Numbered from the stretch's first letter, positions 8,978 to 21,332 are shown. The stretch is 64,000 nucleotides of DNA from Lysobacter arseniciresistens ZS79 (GCF_000768335.1 NZ_AVPT01000011.1:25215-89214); one strand, 5' to 3'. The notes: a model not told the origin generated them from the letters alone. Made by a program: numbers and translations.

Positions 8978-10585
8978 TCAGCATGACGCCTGGAGGGGCC
9001 CCCCGCCCCGCACCGCCACCCCCGACAACTTCACCCGGAAGCAGCTCCCGCCGCCCGGTAGCGCCACGAAATCCAGCGACGCCTGGTTCGCCCGGCACAG
9101 TTCACGGGCGATGTAGAGCCCCAGGCCGGTGCCGTGGCCGGAGGTGGTGAAGAACGGGCGGAACAGTTGCAGCGCGACGCCATCGGCGATGCCGGGGCCG
9201 CGGTCGATCACGTCGATCAGCGGCTGCTTCAGCGGGTCCAGCTGCACGTGCAGGGTCACCCGGGCGGGTTCGCCGGGCATGCGGCCGTAGGTCAGGGCGT
9301 TGTGCACCAGAACGGTCAGCACCTGGTGCAACTGGCGCGGGTCGACCAGTGCGGCGATCTGCGGCCGGTCGGCGGTGGTGCGCAGGGTGTCGTTCTCGAG
9401 CGGGTGGCCGGCGCGGTAGTCGTCGACGAAGTGGCGGACGAAGCCGGTCAGCTCGACGTACTCGGGCTTGGCCGTCTCGCGCCGGGCGAGGCCGAGTACG
9501 TTCTCGACAATGCCGTTCATGCGCACGCCCTGCTGGCGGATGATCTCCAGCAGGCGGCGGTCGGCGGTGGCGATGTCGTCGGATTCCTCCAGCAGCTGCA
9601 CGGCGTAGTTGATCGCGGCCAGCGGGTTGCGGATCTCGTGCGCGAGGCTGGCCGAGAACCGCCCCAGCGTCGCCAGGGTCATCGATTCGGCGCGGCGCGA
9701 AACCAGCGAAGTGTCGTCGAGGAACACCAGGGTCTGGTCGCTGCCGGCCAGCAGGCGGGTGAAGCGTGGGACGATCTCGGGCTGGTCGACGGCGACCTGC
9801 AGCGGGGTCTCGTCGGACCGGCCGTCCTGCCGCCACGCCGCCAGGCGCCGCGCCAGCTCGGGCAGGGCGACGCCGAGGTCGCGGTGGCCCTCGCCGGCAT
9901 CGCCCAGCAGCAGGGTCGCGGCCTCGTTGGCCAGCCGCACGCGGTTGTGGCCGTCGACCAGCAGCACGCCGGTGCGCAGGCGGCGGATGATCAGTTCGTT
10001 GACTTCGGTGAGGTGGGCGGTCTCGACCCCGCGCTGCTCGGCCAGGTCGTAGCTGGCGCGCATCTGGCGGCCGAGGATGCTGGTCAGGGTGGCCAGCGCG
10101 AGGTAGCCGACCGCGAACATCAGCGGCTCGGCGACCATCCGGTCGGTGTCGTCGACCAGGTCGCTCCAGACGTATTCACCGATGATCCCGAGCACCGCGA
10201 CCACCGCCGCGCCCAGGCCCAGCCGTGCAGGCAGCAGCAGCGCCGCGGCGCCGACGTTGAACATCAGCATCAACGCGATGCCGGTACCGGCGGCCGGGAC
10301 CGCGTGGATCGCCAGCAGGCCGAACAGCAGGTCGGTGCCGATGCCGGCCAGTGTCGCGGTGCGCAGGTCGCCGCGGCGCCCGAACGCGAACAGCAGCACC
10401 GCCATCACCAGGTACGACAGCGCGACGGTCGGCGCCAGCAGTTCGTGGCGCGGCGGGCCGAGCACGTCGGCGACCGGGCTGAACAGCACCAGCACCAGCA
10501 TCATCGCCTCCAGCAGGCGATACAGGGTGTAGAAGTGCAGTTCGCGGCGCAGCGCGCTGTCGGCGTCGCCGGTGTCTGTCGCCAT
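8978..10585 (-). CDS. pilS: Type IV pilus sensor histidine kinase PilS
   Basis: This 535-residue kinase has an N-terminal membrane domain (about six hydrophobic segments between residues 23 and 170), a PAS-like linker (TGVLLVDGHNRVRLANEAA at about 205-223), a HisKA domain with the phospho-acceptor His316 in SLAHEIRNPLAA, and a HATPase domain ending with DRGPGIADG and GHGTGLGLYIARELC. PilS senses pilin in the inner membrane and phosphorylates PilR. The start at 10585 gives MATDTGDADSALRRELHFY, matching family length; a longer frame upstream encodes Arg-rich sequence that is probably untranslated. It is divergent from sucC and separated from pilR by the vgrG cassette. Confidence 0.92.
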   Translation of the reverse strand: MATDTGDADSALRRELHFYTLYRLLEAMMLVLVLFSPVADVLGPPRHELLAPTVALSYLVMAVLLFAFGRRGDLRTATLAGIGTDLLFGLLAIHAVPAAGTGIALMLMFNVGAAALLLPARLGLGAAVVAVLGIIGEYVWSDLVDDTDRMVAEPLMFAVGYLALATLTSILGRQMRASYDLAEQRGVETAHLTEVNELIIRRLRTGVLLVDGHNRVRLANEAATLLLGDAGEGHRDLGVALPELARRLAAWRQDGRSDETPLQVAVDQPEIVPRFTRLLAGSDQTLVFLDDTSLVSRRAESMTLATLGRFSASLAHEIRNPLAAINYAVQLLEESDDIATADRRLLEIIRQQGVRMNGIVENVLGLARRETAKPEYVELTGFVRHFVDDYRAGHPLENDTLRTTADRPQIAALVDPRQLHQVLTVLVHNALTYGRMPGEPARVTLHVQLDPLKQPLIDVIDRGPGIADGVALQLFRPFFTTSGHGTGLGLYIARELCRANQASLDFVALPGGGSCFRVKLSGVAVRGGGPLQASC

Positions 10586-10672
10586 GGCTTGCGGCAAGCG
10601 TGATTCCCCGTTGCAGACCCCGTCGCGAGTATAGGCACAGCATGGCCGGAGGGCCGGGTTTTGCCGGACGTT

Positions 10673-10701
10673 TTGCCCGACCCCGCCCGATCGGCGACAA
10701 T
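10673..10701 (+). promoter_or_regulatory. Candidate promoter for sucCD
   Basis: TTGCCC (10673-10678) and GACAAT (10696-10701) are spaced by 17 bases, each with four of six consensus matches, about 75 bases before the sucC start in the divergent pilS-sucC gap. It is a visual match only. Confidence 0.4.
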
Positions 10702-10775
10702 GGCCGGCCCCCTCGCGCCCGCGCCGCCTGCCGGTCGCCTCCGCGTGGGACATCTTCAACTCCCCTCGGTGACGC

Positions 10776-11942
<1,167 letters not shown>

Positions 11943-11954
11943 GGCGGGACTGAC

Positions 11955-12830
<876 letters not shown>

Positions 12831-12850
12831 CCGCCGGCGCGATGCAGTGG

Positions 12851-12877
12851 AAAAGGCCACCTCCGGGTGGCCTTTTT
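12851..12877 (+). terminator. Intrinsic terminator of sucCD
   Basis: An 11-bp perfect stem AAAAGGCCACC/GGTGGCCTTTT with the loop TCCG runs into a five-T tract, 20 bases after the sucD stop. This is a textbook Rho-independent terminator. Confidence 0.88.
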
Positions 12878-12958
12878 CGTTGCCGGCGGCCTTCACGGCG
12901 GCGGCCGTACCGTGGGCGTTCCGGGATAATGCCCGTTCGCAACCGACACGACGCCGCC

Positions 12959-14593
12959 ATGAGCCAGCCCCTCCGCATCGCCCTCGCGCAGTTCGACTTC
13001 CCGGTCGGGGCGGTGTTCGACAACGCCGACCGGATCATCGAGTTCATCGCCGAGGCCCGCGACGACTACGGCGCCGACCTGGTGCTGTTCCCCGAACTGG
13101 CGCTCAGCGGCTACCCGCCGGAAGACCTGCTGCTGCGGCCGGGCTTCCTGCACGACTGCCACCGGGCGATGGAGCGCGTCGCCGCGGCCGCGACCGGCAT
13201 CACCGCGATCGTCGGTTGGCCGGAGTCGCACGGCCCGGTGGTCTACAACGCCGCCAGCATCCTGCGCGACGGCCGCATCGAGCACACCTACCGCAAGCGC
13301 GAGCTGCCCAACTACGCCGTGTTCGACGAGCGCCGCTACTTCGTGGTCGACCCGGACGGCGGCGATTGCGTGTTCGAGCTCAACGGGGTGCGCTGCGGGC
13401 TGCTGGTGTGCGAGGACATGTGGTTCGCCGAGCCGCTGCACACCACGGTGCAGGCCGGCGCCGAGCTGATCCTGTCGATCAACGCCTCGCCGTTCGAGCG
13501 GGACAAGCACGCGCGCCGCGACGCGCTGCTGGAGGACGCGACCCGCCAGTACGGCGTCGCCATCGCCTACGTCAACTGCGTGGGCGGGCAGGATGCGGTG
13601 GTGTTCGACGGTGGCTCGCTGGTGGCCGAGGCCGACGGCACCGTGCGCCCGGCCGCGGCGGCGTTCACCGAGCAGATGCTGGTGGTCGACTACGACCCGG
13701 AAACGCGCGGCTTCCGCTCGGTCGAGTGGATGGAGGACGGCGACGAGAGCCGCGATGCGCTGGCCTGGCGCGCGGTGGTGCGCGGCACCCGCGACTACTG
13801 CCGCAAGAACGGTTTCAGGAAGGCGTGGCTGGGGCTGTCGGGCGGGCTGGACTCGGCGGTGGTGCTGGCGATCGCGGTCGACGCGCTCGGCGCCGAGAAC
13901 GTCACCGCGGTGCGGATGCCGTCGCGCTACACCGCCGGCCTGTCGAACGACCTCGCCGCCGAGCAATGCGCCGAGCAGGGCGTGCGGCTGCTGACGCTGC
14001 CGATCGAGAAGCCGTTCCAGGGGTATCTCGACACGCTGGCGGAGCTGTTCGAAGGCCAGCCGGTCGACACCACCGAGGAGAACCTGCAGTCGCGCGTGCG
14101 CGGGGCGATGCTGATGGCGTTGACCAACAAGTTCCACGGGCTGCTGCTGACCACAGGCAACAAGAGCGAGTACGCGGTCGGCTACGCGACGATCTACGGC
14201 GACATGGCCGGCGGCTACGCGCCGCTGAAGGACCTGTACAAGACCGAGGTCTACGAACTGGCGCGCTGGCGCAACACGGTGGGCGACCCGGTGATCCCGG
14301 TCGGGGTGATCGAGCGGCCGCCGTCGGCCGAACTGCGCGCCGACCAGAAGGACCAGGATTCGCTGCCGCCGTACGACGTGCTCGACGCGATCCTGACCCG
14401 CTACGTGGACCTCGAACAGTCGCGCGAGGAGATCACCGCCGCCGGCTTCGGCGCCGAGACGGTCGACCGGGTGCTGCACCTGGTCCGGATCAGCGAGTGG
14501 AAGCGTCACCAGGCCGCGCCGGGGCCGAAGGTGTCGCGGCGGGCGTTCGGCCGCGAGCGGCGGTATCCGATCAGCAACGGGTACCGGGGCTAG
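12959..14593 (+). CDS. nadE: Glutamine-dependent NAD+ synthetase
   Basis: This 544-residue enzyme amidates nicotinic acid adenine dinucleotide to NAD+ using glutamine. The N-terminal nitrilase-type glutaminase has the Glu-Lys-Cys triad in [33 protein letters not shown] and LLVCEDMWF (Cys151). The C-terminal synthetase has the PP-loop SGGLDS at 294-299, [14 protein letters not shown] and [18 protein letters not shown]. The start at 12959 gives [17 protein letters not shown]; earlier in-frame codons run through the sucD terminator and are unlikely to be translated. It is a single-gene unit closed by its own terminator. Confidence 0.97.
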   Translation: MSQPLRIALAQFDFPVGAVFDNADRIIEFIAEARDDYGADLVLFPELALSGYPPEDLLLRPGFLHDCHRAMERVAAAATGITAIVGWPESHGPVVYNAASILRDGRIEHTYRKRELPNYAVFDERRYFVVDPDGGDCVFELNGVRCGLLVCEDMWFAEPLHTTVQAGAELILSINASPFERDKHARRDALLEDATRQYGVAIAYVNCVGGQDAVVFDGGSLVAEADGTVRPAAAAFTEQMLVVDYDPETRGFRSVEWMEDGDESRDALAWRAVVRGTRDYCRKNGFRKAWLGLSGGLDSAVVLAIAVDALGAENVTAVRMPSRYTAGLSNDLAAEQCAEQGVRLLTLPIEKPFQGYLDTLAELFEGQPVDTTEENLQSRVRGAMLMALTNKFHGLLLTTGNKSEYAVGYATIYGDMAGGYAPLKDLYKTEVYELARWRNTVGDPVIPVGVIERPPSAELRADQKDQDSLPPYDVLDAILTRYVDLEQSREEITAAGFGAETVDRVLHLVRISEWKRHQAAPGPKVSRRAFGRERRYPISNGYRG

Positions 14594-14597
14594 ACGG

Positions 14598-14624
14598 AAA
14601 ACGCCGCCCGGAGGCGGCGTTTTT
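14598..14624. terminator. Bidirectional terminator between nadE and bamD
   Basis: The stem AAAACGCCGCC/GGCGGCGTTTT with a CGGA loop has T-runs in both directions, so it can end both nadE (plus) and the convergent bamD (minus), whose stop is 22 bases away. Confidence 0.87.
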
Positions 14625-14645
14625 CGTATCCCGGCGGCGTCGAAG

Positions 14646-15518
14646 TCACTCGTCGTTGTCCAGCGCCGACTTCTCGCCGGCGAACGGGTTGAGCTTGCGC
14701 CAGTCGCTCGGGTAGTCCGGCCAGTCGCCACGCAGGTAGGGGTGGTCGGGTTCGTTCTCGGCCAGCACGCGGCGGGCGTCGTTGGCGAGCGTCTCGTTGC
14801 CCAGCCCGGTGTAGGCGGCGGCGAGGGCGGCCACGGCATCGTTGCGGTAGCTGCTCTGCGGGTAGGTTTCCAGCAGGTAGGTGGCGCGCTCGGCGGCGGC
14901 GACGTAGGCGGTGCGGCGCAGGTAGTACAGGGCGACGTCCAGCTCGTGGCGGGCGAACAGGTCGCGCAGCTCGGCCATGCGGCGCTCGGCGTCGGCGGCG
15001 TAGCGGCTGTTGGGGTAGCGGGTGGTCACGATCTGGAAGTCGTTGAACGCCTGCATCGGGGTGGCGAGGTCGCGGCGGCTGGCGTCCAGCGACCAGACCT
15101 TCTGCAGGAACACGGTGTCGCGGCTGGAGTTCACCAGCCCGCGCAGGTAGTACATGTACGACGCCAGCCGGTGGGTCGGGTAGGTGCGCAGGAAGCGGTC
15201 GATGCTGCTGATCGCGTCCTCGTGCTTGCCGGCCTTGTACTGGGCGTAGGCGGTCTCGACCAGCGCCTGCTCGGTGTACGGGCCGTACGGGTACTGCGCG
15301 ACCAGCCGCTTGAAGGTGGTCTCGGCGCTGGCCCAGTTGCCGCGCGTCATCGAGGTGTGGGCCGTCTCGTACAGCTGCTCGACCGGCACGCCCTCGCTGG
15401 CTTCCTCGTCCTTGAACATCTTGCCGAAGCGGGCGCAGCCGCTGGCGAACACCACCAGGGCCAGCAGCAGGACGACGGTCCGCAGGGAGGGGCGCGGCAG
15501 GGCGGTGCGATCGGTCAT
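14646..15518 (-). CDS. bamD: Outer membrane protein assembly factor BamD
   Basis: This 290-residue lipoprotein has a type II signal with lipobox FASGC (Cys28) and TPR-like repeats ([62 protein letters not shown]). BamD is the essential lipoprotein of the Bam complex that folds beta-barrels into the outer membrane. The start at 15518 puts the signal at the N terminus; the frame remains open upstream but opposite rluD coding sequence. The C-terminal tail after the repeats is longer than in E. coli BamD, as in other Xanthomonadaceae. It is divergent from rluD, another frequent bamD neighbour. Confidence 0.95.
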   Translation of the reverse strand: MTDRTALPRPSLRTVVLLLALVVFASGCARFGKMFKDEEASEGVPVEQLYETAHTSMTRGNWASAETTFKRLVAQYPYGPYTEQALVETAYAQYKAGKHEDAISSIDRFLRTYPTHRLASYMYYLRGLVNSSRDTVFLQKVWSLDASRRDLATPMQAFNDFQIVTTRYPNSRYAADAERRMAELRDLFARHELDVALYYLRRTAYVAAAERATYLLETYPQSSYRNDAVAALAAAYTGLGNETLANDARRVLAENEPDHPYLRGDWPDYPSDWRKLNPFAGEKSALDNDE

Positions 15519-15599
15519 GTGGGCAGTCAACGGGCGCCGGGGGCACGAAGCGCCGATAATAGCAGTCCCGCGTGCAGCGCCCTTAACCCAGGCATTCCG

Positions 15600-16574
15600 A
15601 TGACCGAACCCGCCATCGCCCTCCAGGCCGTGGTCCCCGACAGTGCCGCGGGGCGCCGTTTCGACGCGGTGCTGGCCGAGCTGTTCCCCGACTATTCGCG
15701 CTCGCGGCTGGCCGGCTGGATCAAGGCCGGCCAGGTGCTGCTGGACGGCCGCGAAGCCCGCCCGCGCGACCCGGTCCACGGCGGCGAGCAGGTCACCGTC
15801 AGTGCCGTCCTCGAGGTCCAGACCCGCTCGGAGCCGCAGGACATCGCGCTGGACGTGCTGTTCGAGGACGAGCACGTGATCGTGATCGACAAGCCGGCCG
15901 GGCTGGTGGTCCACCCCGGCGCCGGCAATCCCGACGGCACCCTGGTCAACGCGCTGCTGAACAAGGACCCGGCGCTGAACGCGCTGCCACGTGCCGGCAT
16001 CGTCCACCGGCTCGACAAGGACACCTCGGGGGTCATGGTGGTGGCGCGTACGCTGGTCGCCCACACCGCGCTGGTCGAGCAGCTGTCGGCGCGCGACGTG
16101 CACCGGCAGTACCTGGCCGTGGTGTCAGGCGCGCTGGTGTCCGGCGGCACCGCCAACGCGCCGATCGACCGCCACCCGCGCGACCGGATCCGGATGGCGG
16201 TGCGCGAGGACGGCCGCGAGGCGGTCACCCACTATCGCCTGCGCGAGCGCTTCCGTGCCCACACCCTGCTGGAGTGCCGGCTCGAGACCGGCCGCACCCA
16301 CCAGATCCGCGTCCACATGGCGCACCTCAAGCACCCGATCATCGGCGACCCGCTTTACGGCGGCTCGCTGAAGCTCCCGCGCGGGGCAACCGACACGCTG
16401 GTCGCGCAGTTGCGTGGCTTCCGCCGCCAGGCGCTGCACGCGGAGACGCTGGAGTTCAGCCACCCGGTGACCGGCGAACCCGTCCGCACCAGCGCGCCGA
16501 TGCCGGCCGACATGAAGGCGCTGGTGGCGGCGCTGCAGGACGACAGCCGCGCCGCGGCCGAGCGGGGACGCTGA
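15600..16574 (+). CDS. rluD: 23S rRNA pseudouridine synthase RluD
   Basis: The 324-residue protein has an N-terminal S4 RNA-binding domain ([21 protein letters not shown]) and the RluA-family catalytic domain with [17 protein letters not shown], Asp139 being the catalytic aspartate, plus [13 protein letters not shown]. RluD modifies positions 1911, 1915 and 1917 of helix 69 of 23S rRNA. The start at 15600 follows a possible GATAAT -10 box at 15555-15560. It is divergent from bamD and lies 3 bases before pgeF, an arrangement (bamD, rluD, pgeF) widely conserved in proteobacteria. Confidence 0.95.
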   Translation: MTEPAIALQAVVPDSAAGRRFDAVLAELFPDYSRSRLAGWIKAGQVLLDGREARPRDPVHGGEQVTVSAVLEVQTRSEPQDIALDVLFEDEHVIVIDKPAGLVVHPGAGNPDGTLVNALLNKDPALNALPRAGIVHRLDKDTSGVMVVARTLVAHTALVEQLSARDVHRQYLAVVSGALVSGGTANAPIDRHPRDRIRMAVREDGREAVTHYRLRERFRAHTLLECRLETGRTHQIRVHMAHLKHPIIGDPLYGGSLKLPRGATDTLVAQLRGFRRQALHAETLEFSHPVTGEPVRTSAPMPADMKALVAALQDDSRAAAERGR

Positions 16575-16577
16575 GCG

Positions 16578-17339
16578 ATGCACCCGGCGCTGCTTGCAGC
16601 CGACTGGCCGGCGCCACCGGGTATCCGCGGCTTCACCACCCTGCGGCATGGGGCCGGCATGTCGCAGGCGCCGTTCGACCGTTTCAACATGGGCCTGCGC
16701 TGCGGCGACGACCCGGCGGCGGTGCAACGCAACCGGGCGGAACTGGCTGAAATCGCCCGCCTGCCGGCCACGCCGGCGTGGCTGCGGCAGGTGCACGGGA
16801 CCGCGGTACTGCGGGTCGACGGCGACCCGGACGCGCCACCCGGCGACGAACCCGAGGCCGACGCCGCGGTCACCTCCGTACCCGGCGCGGTGCTGGCGAT
16901 CCTCACCGCCGACTGCCTGCCGGTGCTGCTGTGCGCCGACGACGGCGGCGAGGTCGGCGCCGCCCACGCCGGCTGGCGCGGGCTGGCCGCGGGCGTGCTG
17001 GAGGCGACCGTCGCCGCGATGGCGACCCCGCCGGGACGGCTGATGGCATGGCTGGGTCCCGCCGCCGGGCCGGCCAGTTACGAGATCGGCACCGAGGTCT
17101 ACGACGCCTTCGTCGCGCGCGACTGGGCCGCCGGCAGCGCGTTCACCAGCACCCGGCCGAACCACTGGCGGGTCGACCTCTACGCCCTCGCGCGGTGCCG
17201 GCTGGAGCAGGCCGGGCTGCCGCCGGCGCGGATCTTCGGTGGTGGCCTCGACACCATCGGCGACCCGGCGCGGTTCTATTCGCACCGCCGCGACCAGCGC
17301 ACCGGGCGGATGGCGACGCTGGCGTGGATCGAGCCGTAG
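16578..17339 (+). CDS. pgeF: PgeF/YfiH laccase-domain protein
   Basis: This 253-residue protein belongs to the YfiH/DUF152 group. It shows FNMGLRCGDDPAAVQRNR, LRQVHGT, the metal-site block TADCLPVLLCADDGGEVGAAHAGWRG and GPAAGPASYEIG. Members have been described as multicopper polyphenol oxidases, as purine nucleoside phosphorylase/adenosine deaminase-like enzymes, and as PgeF, which keeps L-serine out of peptidoglycan stem peptides in E. coli. The His and Cys zinc ligands are present. The start is 3 bases after the rluD stop, so the two genes are cotranscribed. Confidence 0.92.
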   Translation: MHPALLAADWPAPPGIRGFTTLRHGAGMSQAPFDRFNMGLRCGDDPAAVQRNRAELAEIARLPATPAWLRQVHGTAVLRVDGDPDAPPGDEPEADAAVTSVPGAVLAILTADCLPVLLCADDGGEVGAAHAGWRGLAAGVLEATVAAMATPPGRLMAWLGPAAGPASYEIGTEVYDAFVARDWAAGSAFTSTRPNHWRVDLYALARCRLEQAGLPPARIFGGGLDTIGDPARFYSHRRDQRTGRMATLAWIEP

Positions 17340-17345
17340 ACGGCC

Positions 17346-18728
17346 TCACGCCGCCCGCAGCGTCTGCAGGTAGCCGCGGCGCCAGTCGGTGATGTCGTGG
17401 TCGCGCAGGCGGGTCATCATCGCCTGCCAGCGCTCGCGGCGCTCCTCCAGCGGCATCCCGACCGCGCGGGCGATCGCGGCGGCCACGCCGTCGAGGTCGT
17501 AGGGGTTCACCAGCAGCGCCGCGTCGAGCTCGCGCGCGGCGCCGGCGAAGGCCGACAGCACCAGCACGCCGGGGTCGTCCGGGTCCTGCGCGGCGACGTA
17601 TTCCTTGGCGACCAGGTTCATGCCGTCGCGCAGTGGCGTCACCAGCCCGACCCGCGCCAGCCGGTAGAAGCCCGTCAGCGATGCGTGCGGGAAGTTGCGG
17701 TTGACGTAGCGCATCGGCGTCCAGTCCGGCTCGGCGTGGCCGCCGTTGATGTGGCCGGCCAGCTGCTCCAGCTCGCTGCGCAGGGTCTGGTACTCGATCA
17801 CGCCGCCGCGCGAGACCGGCGCGATCTGCAGGAAGGTCACCTGGCCGAGCTGGTCGGGGTAGCGCTGCAGGTAGCGCTCGAACGCGCGGAAGCGCTCGGG
17901 CAGGCCCTTGGAGTAGTCGAGCCGGTCGACGCCGATCGCCAGCGCGCGCCCGGACAGGCTGCGCGCCAGCCGCTTGAAGCTCGACTTGCCGACCGCCGCG
18001 GCCGCCTGCCGCGCGATGCCGTCGGTGTCGATGCTGATCGGGAAAGCCCCGGCCCGCAGCCGCCGGCCCGTCGCGGTCTCCAGCACGCCGTGCTCGATCA
18101 CCCGGCCGCGGCCGAACAGCCGTACGTAGTCCTGGAAGCGCTCCAGGTCGCGGCTGGTCTGGAAGCCCACCAGGTCATGCGCGGACAGGCCCTCGAACAA
18201 CCGCCCGTGGTGCGGCAGCGCCGCGAGGATGTCGGACGAGGGCATCGGCACGTGCAGGAAGAAGCCGAGCCGGCAGCGCACCCCGCGCTCGCGCAGCAGC
18301 GAGGCCAGCGGGATCAGGTGGTAGTCGTGGATCCACACCACGTCGTCGTCGCGCAGCAGCGGCGCGAGCCGGTCGGCGAACAGCGCGTTGACCCGGCGGT
18401 AGGCGTCCCAGGTCTCGCGGCTGTAGTCGACCAGGTCCATGCGGAAATGCAGCAGCGGCCACAGCGTGCGGTTGGCGAAGCCGTTGTAGTAGTCGTCGTG
18501 GTCCTCGCGCGAGAGGTCCATCGTGACGTAGTCGATGTTGCCGGCGCGGGTTTCGTGCAGCTGGCCGGAGGTGCCATCGGCGATGTCGCCGCTCCAGCCG
18601 AACCACAGTCCGCCCCGGTCCTGGAAAGAGCTGTCTTCCAGCGCCGCCTGCAGCGCCACCGCCAGCCCGCCGGAACCGGCGCGGCCGGGCAGGGCGACGC
18701 GGTTGGACACCACCACCAGCCGGCTCAC
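17346..18728 (-). CDS. otsA: Trehalose-6-phosphate synthase
   Basis: This 460-residue GT20 glycosyltransferase joins UDP-glucose and glucose-6-phosphate. It begins MSRLVVVSNRVALPGRAGS and shows GGLWFGWSG, WIHDYHLIPLASLLRERG, IGVDRLDYSKGLPERFRAFE and the nucleotide-sugar loop LRDGMNLVAKEYVAAQ. The GTG start at 18728 is set by AGGAGG at 18738-18733 and overlaps the stop of the GH15 gene as GTGA. It is the last gene of the operon otsB-GH15-otsA. Trehalose made this way usually protects against osmotic and desiccation stress. Confidence 0.96.
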   Translation of the reverse strand: MSRLVVVSNRVALPGRAGSGGLAVALQAALEDSSFQDRGGLWFGWSGDIADGTSGQLHETRAGNIDYVTMDLSREDHDDYYNGFANRTLWPLLHFRMDLVDYSRETWDAYRRVNALFADRLAPLLRDDDVVWIHDYHLIPLASLLRERGVRCRLGFFLHVPMPSSDILAALPHHGRLFEGLSAHDLVGFQTSRDLERFQDYVRLFGRGRVIEHGVLETATGRRLRAGAFPISIDTDGIARQAAAAVGKSSFKRLARSLSGRALAIGVDRLDYSKGLPERFRAFERYLQRYPDQLGQVTFLQIAPVSRGGVIEYQTLRSELEQLAGHINGGHAEPDWTPMRYVNRNFPHASLTGFYRLARVGLVTPLRDGMNLVAKEYVAAQDPDDPGVLVLSAFAGAARELDAALLVNPYDLDGVAAAIARAVGMPLEERRERWQAMMTRLRDHDITDWRRGYLQTLRAA

Positions 18729-20506
18729 GTCGCCTCCTGCCACGGGCGGCTCAGGCGCGTCGCGGCGATGATCAGGCCGACGTGCGAATAGGTCTGCGGG
18801 AAGTTGCCCCAGGCCTCGCCGTCCTCGAACGCGAGGTCCTCCGACAGCAGCCCGAGCGGGTTGCGCCGCTCCAGCATCCGTTCGAACAGCGTGCGTGCCT
18901 CCTCGATGCGGCCGATCGCGGCGAGCGCGTCGATGTACCAGAACGTGCAGATGGTGAAGCTGGTCTCCGGCATGCCGAAATCGTCGGGCGCGACGTAGCG
19001 GAACAGGCCGTCGCCGCGGCGCAGGTCGCGGCCGATCGCCTCGACCGTGCCGATGAACCGCGGGTCGTCGGCGGCGACGAAGCCGAGGTCGGCCAGCAAG
19101 AGCAGCGAGGCGTCCAGCCGGTGTCCGCCGAACACGTCGACGAAGTGGCCGCGCGCGGCGTCCCAGCTCTGCTCGATGATCCGCGCGTGCATCGCGTCGG
19201 CGCGCCGGCGCCAGACCTGCACCCGCGCCGGCAGCCGCAGGTGCGCCGCGATCCGCGCCAGCCGGTCGCAGGCGGCCCAGCACATCACCGCCGAATAGGT
19301 GTGCACCTCGGTGCGGCCGCGGAACTCCCACAGGCCGGCGTCGGGCTGGTCGTACACGGCGAACGCGCGCTCGCCGATCGACTCCAGCCGCTGGAACATC
19401 GCCTCGTCGCCGGGGTGGTCCAGCCGCTGGTCGAAGAACAGCTGGGTCGAGGCCAGCACCACGCTGCCGTAGACGTCGTGCTGCTTCTGCAGCCAGGCGA
19501 GGTTGCCGCGCCGCACCGGGCCCATGCCGCGGTAGCCGGCCAGCGTCCCGACCTCGTCCTCGGCCAGCTCGCGCTCGTAGCCGATGCCGTACAGCGGCTG
19601 CAGGTCTTCTTCGTCGGTGCTGGCGATGTTGAACACGTAGCCGAGGTAGCCCTCCATGGTCCGGGTCGCGCCGAGCCGGTTGAGCGCGCGCACCACGAAC
19701 GCGGCGTCGCGCAGCCAGCAGTAGCGGTAGTCCCAGTTGCGCACGGTGTGCGGCGCCTCCGGGATCGAGGTGGTCATCGCGGCGACGATCGCGCCGGTCT
19801 CCTCGTACTGGCACAGTTTCAGCGTGATCGCGCTGCGGATCACCGCCTCCTGCCACTCCAGCGGGATCGACAGCGAGCGCACCCAGTCGCGCCAGTAGCC
19901 GACGGTGCGTTGCTGGGCGGCGCGGACGAAGTCGGCGACCGGCCGGGTCAGGGTTTCGTCGGGGCCGAGCACGAGGTGCAGCTCGCGGTCGAGCAGGAAC
20001 GGCAGGCCTTCGCGCACCACCCGCACCGGCGCGTCGGTGGTCAGCCGCAGGGTGAAGCCGGGGAGCAGGTAGCGGATATGGTTGCTGCCCCAGGTAGTCT
20101 CCGGCTGGCGCGCGCCGTAGTCCGCCAGCGGCCGCAGGCGGATGCGGATGCGCGGGCTGCCGGCCAGCGGCCGCACCTTGCGCAGCAGCATCACCGGCCG
20201 GTAGAAGCGCTCGTACTGGTGCCAGCGTGGAGCGAAGTCGATCACCTCGACCGCACCGCCGTGGCGGTCGCGCAGCACCGTGCGCAGTACCGCGGTATTG
20301 GTCAGGTAGGCCTGCTCGGACGAGACCTGGTCGTCGAGTTCGATCGCGTAATCGCCGCCGGGGTGGGCGCTCGGCTGCAGCAGCGCGCAGAAGGCGGGGT
20401 CGCCGTCGAACGCCGGGATGCAGCCCCAGACGATGCGGGCGTCGCGGTCGACCAGCGCGGCAATGCTGCCGTTGCCGACCAGACCGAGGTCGAGGTGGCC
20501 GCTCAT
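18725..20506 (-). CDS. GH15-family glycoside hydrolase (trehalase or glucoamylase-like)
   Basis: The 593-residue protein is a cytoplasmic glycoside hydrolase family 15 enzyme with no signal peptide. It has an N-terminal beta domain (GLVGNGSIAALVDRDARIVW) and an (alpha/alpha)6 barrel with TVRNWDYRYCWLRDAAF, GYRGMGPVRRGNLAWLQKQ and MCWAACDRLARIAAH. GH15 includes glucoamylases and mycobacterial-type trehalases. Sandwiched between otsB and otsA with four-base overlaps at both ends, it is most likely coupled to trehalose or glucan turnover, but the substrate cannot be read from sequence. The start at 20506 overlaps the otsB stop (ATGA). Confidence 0.9.
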   Translation of the reverse strand: MSGHLDLGLVGNGSIAALVDRDARIVWGCIPAFDGDPAFCALLQPSAHPGGDYAIELDDQVSSEQAYLTNTAVLRTVLRDRHGGAVEVIDFAPRWHQYERFYRPVMLLRKVRPLAGSPRIRIRLRPLADYGARQPETTWGSNHIRYLLPGFTLRLTTDAPVRVVREGLPFLLDRELHLVLGPDETLTRPVADFVRAAQQRTVGYWRDWVRSLSIPLEWQEAVIRSAITLKLCQYEETGAIVAAMTTSIPEAPHTVRNWDYRYCWLRDAAFVVRALNRLGATRTMEGYLGYVFNIASTDEEDLQPLYGIGYERELAEDEVGTLAGYRGMGPVRRGNLAWLQKQHDVYGSVVLASTQLFFDQRLDHPGDEAMFQRLESIGERAFAVYDQPDAGLWEFRGRTEVHTYSAVMCWAACDRLARIAAHLRLPARVQVWRRRADAMHARIIEQSWDAARGHFVDVFGGHRLDASLLLLADLGFVAADDPRFIGTVEAIGRDLRRGDGLFRYVAPDDFGMPETSFTICTFWYIDALAAIGRIEEARTLFERMLERRNPLGLLSEDLAFEDGEAWGNFPQTYSHVGLIIAATRLSRPWQEAT

Positions 20507-21270
20507 GCGGTGGCGCTCCGGCCGGCCGGCGTGGGGGCGGCGGCGAGCCAGCGCAGCACCGCGGCAGGGTCGGCGAGGCGGTGGCGGGCCAGGCTTGGTC
20601 TGCGGTCGCCGACCAGCACCGCGATTCCGCCGCGCTGCTCGACGACCTCGAAGCCGTGCTCGTCGGTGAGGTCGTCGCCGGTGAATACCGGAACGCGGCC
20701 GGCAAACGGCGCCTCGCCCAGCAGCGCGGCGATCGCGTCGCCCTTGTCGGTGCCGACCGGACGCAGTTCGACCACGCCGTCGCCGGCCTGCAGACGGTAG
20801 TCGTGCAGCCATGGCAGCGCGGCGTCGGCCAGTTCGCGAAGTGGCTGCTCGGCGGCGGGGTTGCCGCGCCAGTGCAGGGCGAGCGTCGAGGCCTTGTCCT
20901 CGACCAGCGCGCCGGGGTACTGCATCGCCAGCAGTTCGGCCTTGCGATGCAGGATCGCCAGCAGCGTCGGTGGGGTGGGCGGGTCGACGTGGTGGTCCGC
21001 GTGGCGGCGCTCCAGCCCGTGCAGGCCGGCGGCGGGCAGCCGAAGCGGCGCGAACAGCGCGTCCAGCTGGGCCAGCCGGCGCCCGCTGACCAGCGCCAGC
21101 GCGCCGGACAGGTGTTGCTGCAGTGCTGCCAGCACGTCGACCAGGCCCGGGGGTACCCGCACTCCGGTCGGCGTGTCGGCGAATTCCAGCAGGGTGCCGT
21201 CGACGTCCAGGAACAACGCCCAGTCATCGCGGATCGCGGGCGGCGGCGGCAGGGTGGCTGGCAGATCCAT
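20503..21270 (-). CDS. otsB: Trehalose-6-phosphate phosphatase
   Basis: The 255-residue HAD-superfamily enzyme dephosphorylates trehalose-6-phosphate. Motif I is [13 protein letters not shown] with the nucleophile Asp, motif II is ALVSGRRL, and the later motifs are [12 protein letters not shown] and [16 protein letters not shown]. The start at 21270 ([17 protein letters not shown]) fits the family; upstream codons run into the promoter region shared with the divergent clpB. It is the first gene of the three-gene trehalose operon. Confidence 0.95.
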   Translation of the reverse strand: MDLPATLPPPPAIRDDWALFLDVDGTLLEFADTPTGVRVPPGLVDVLAALQQHLSGALALVSGRRLAQLDALFAPLRLPAAGLHGLERRHADHHVDPPTPPTLLAILHRKAELLAMQYPGALVEDKASTLALHWRGNPAAEQPLRELADAALPWLHDYRLQAGDGVVELRPVGTDKGDAIAALLGEAPFAGRVPVFTGDDLTDEHGFEVVEQRGGIAVLVGDRRPSLARHRLADPAAVLRWLAAAPTPAGRSATA

Positions 21271-21332
21271 GACGCGATGGTGAACAGGCGGGTGTAAGGA
21301 TCGGGTGGACGCCGCCCCGCGCCCGGGCCGAA

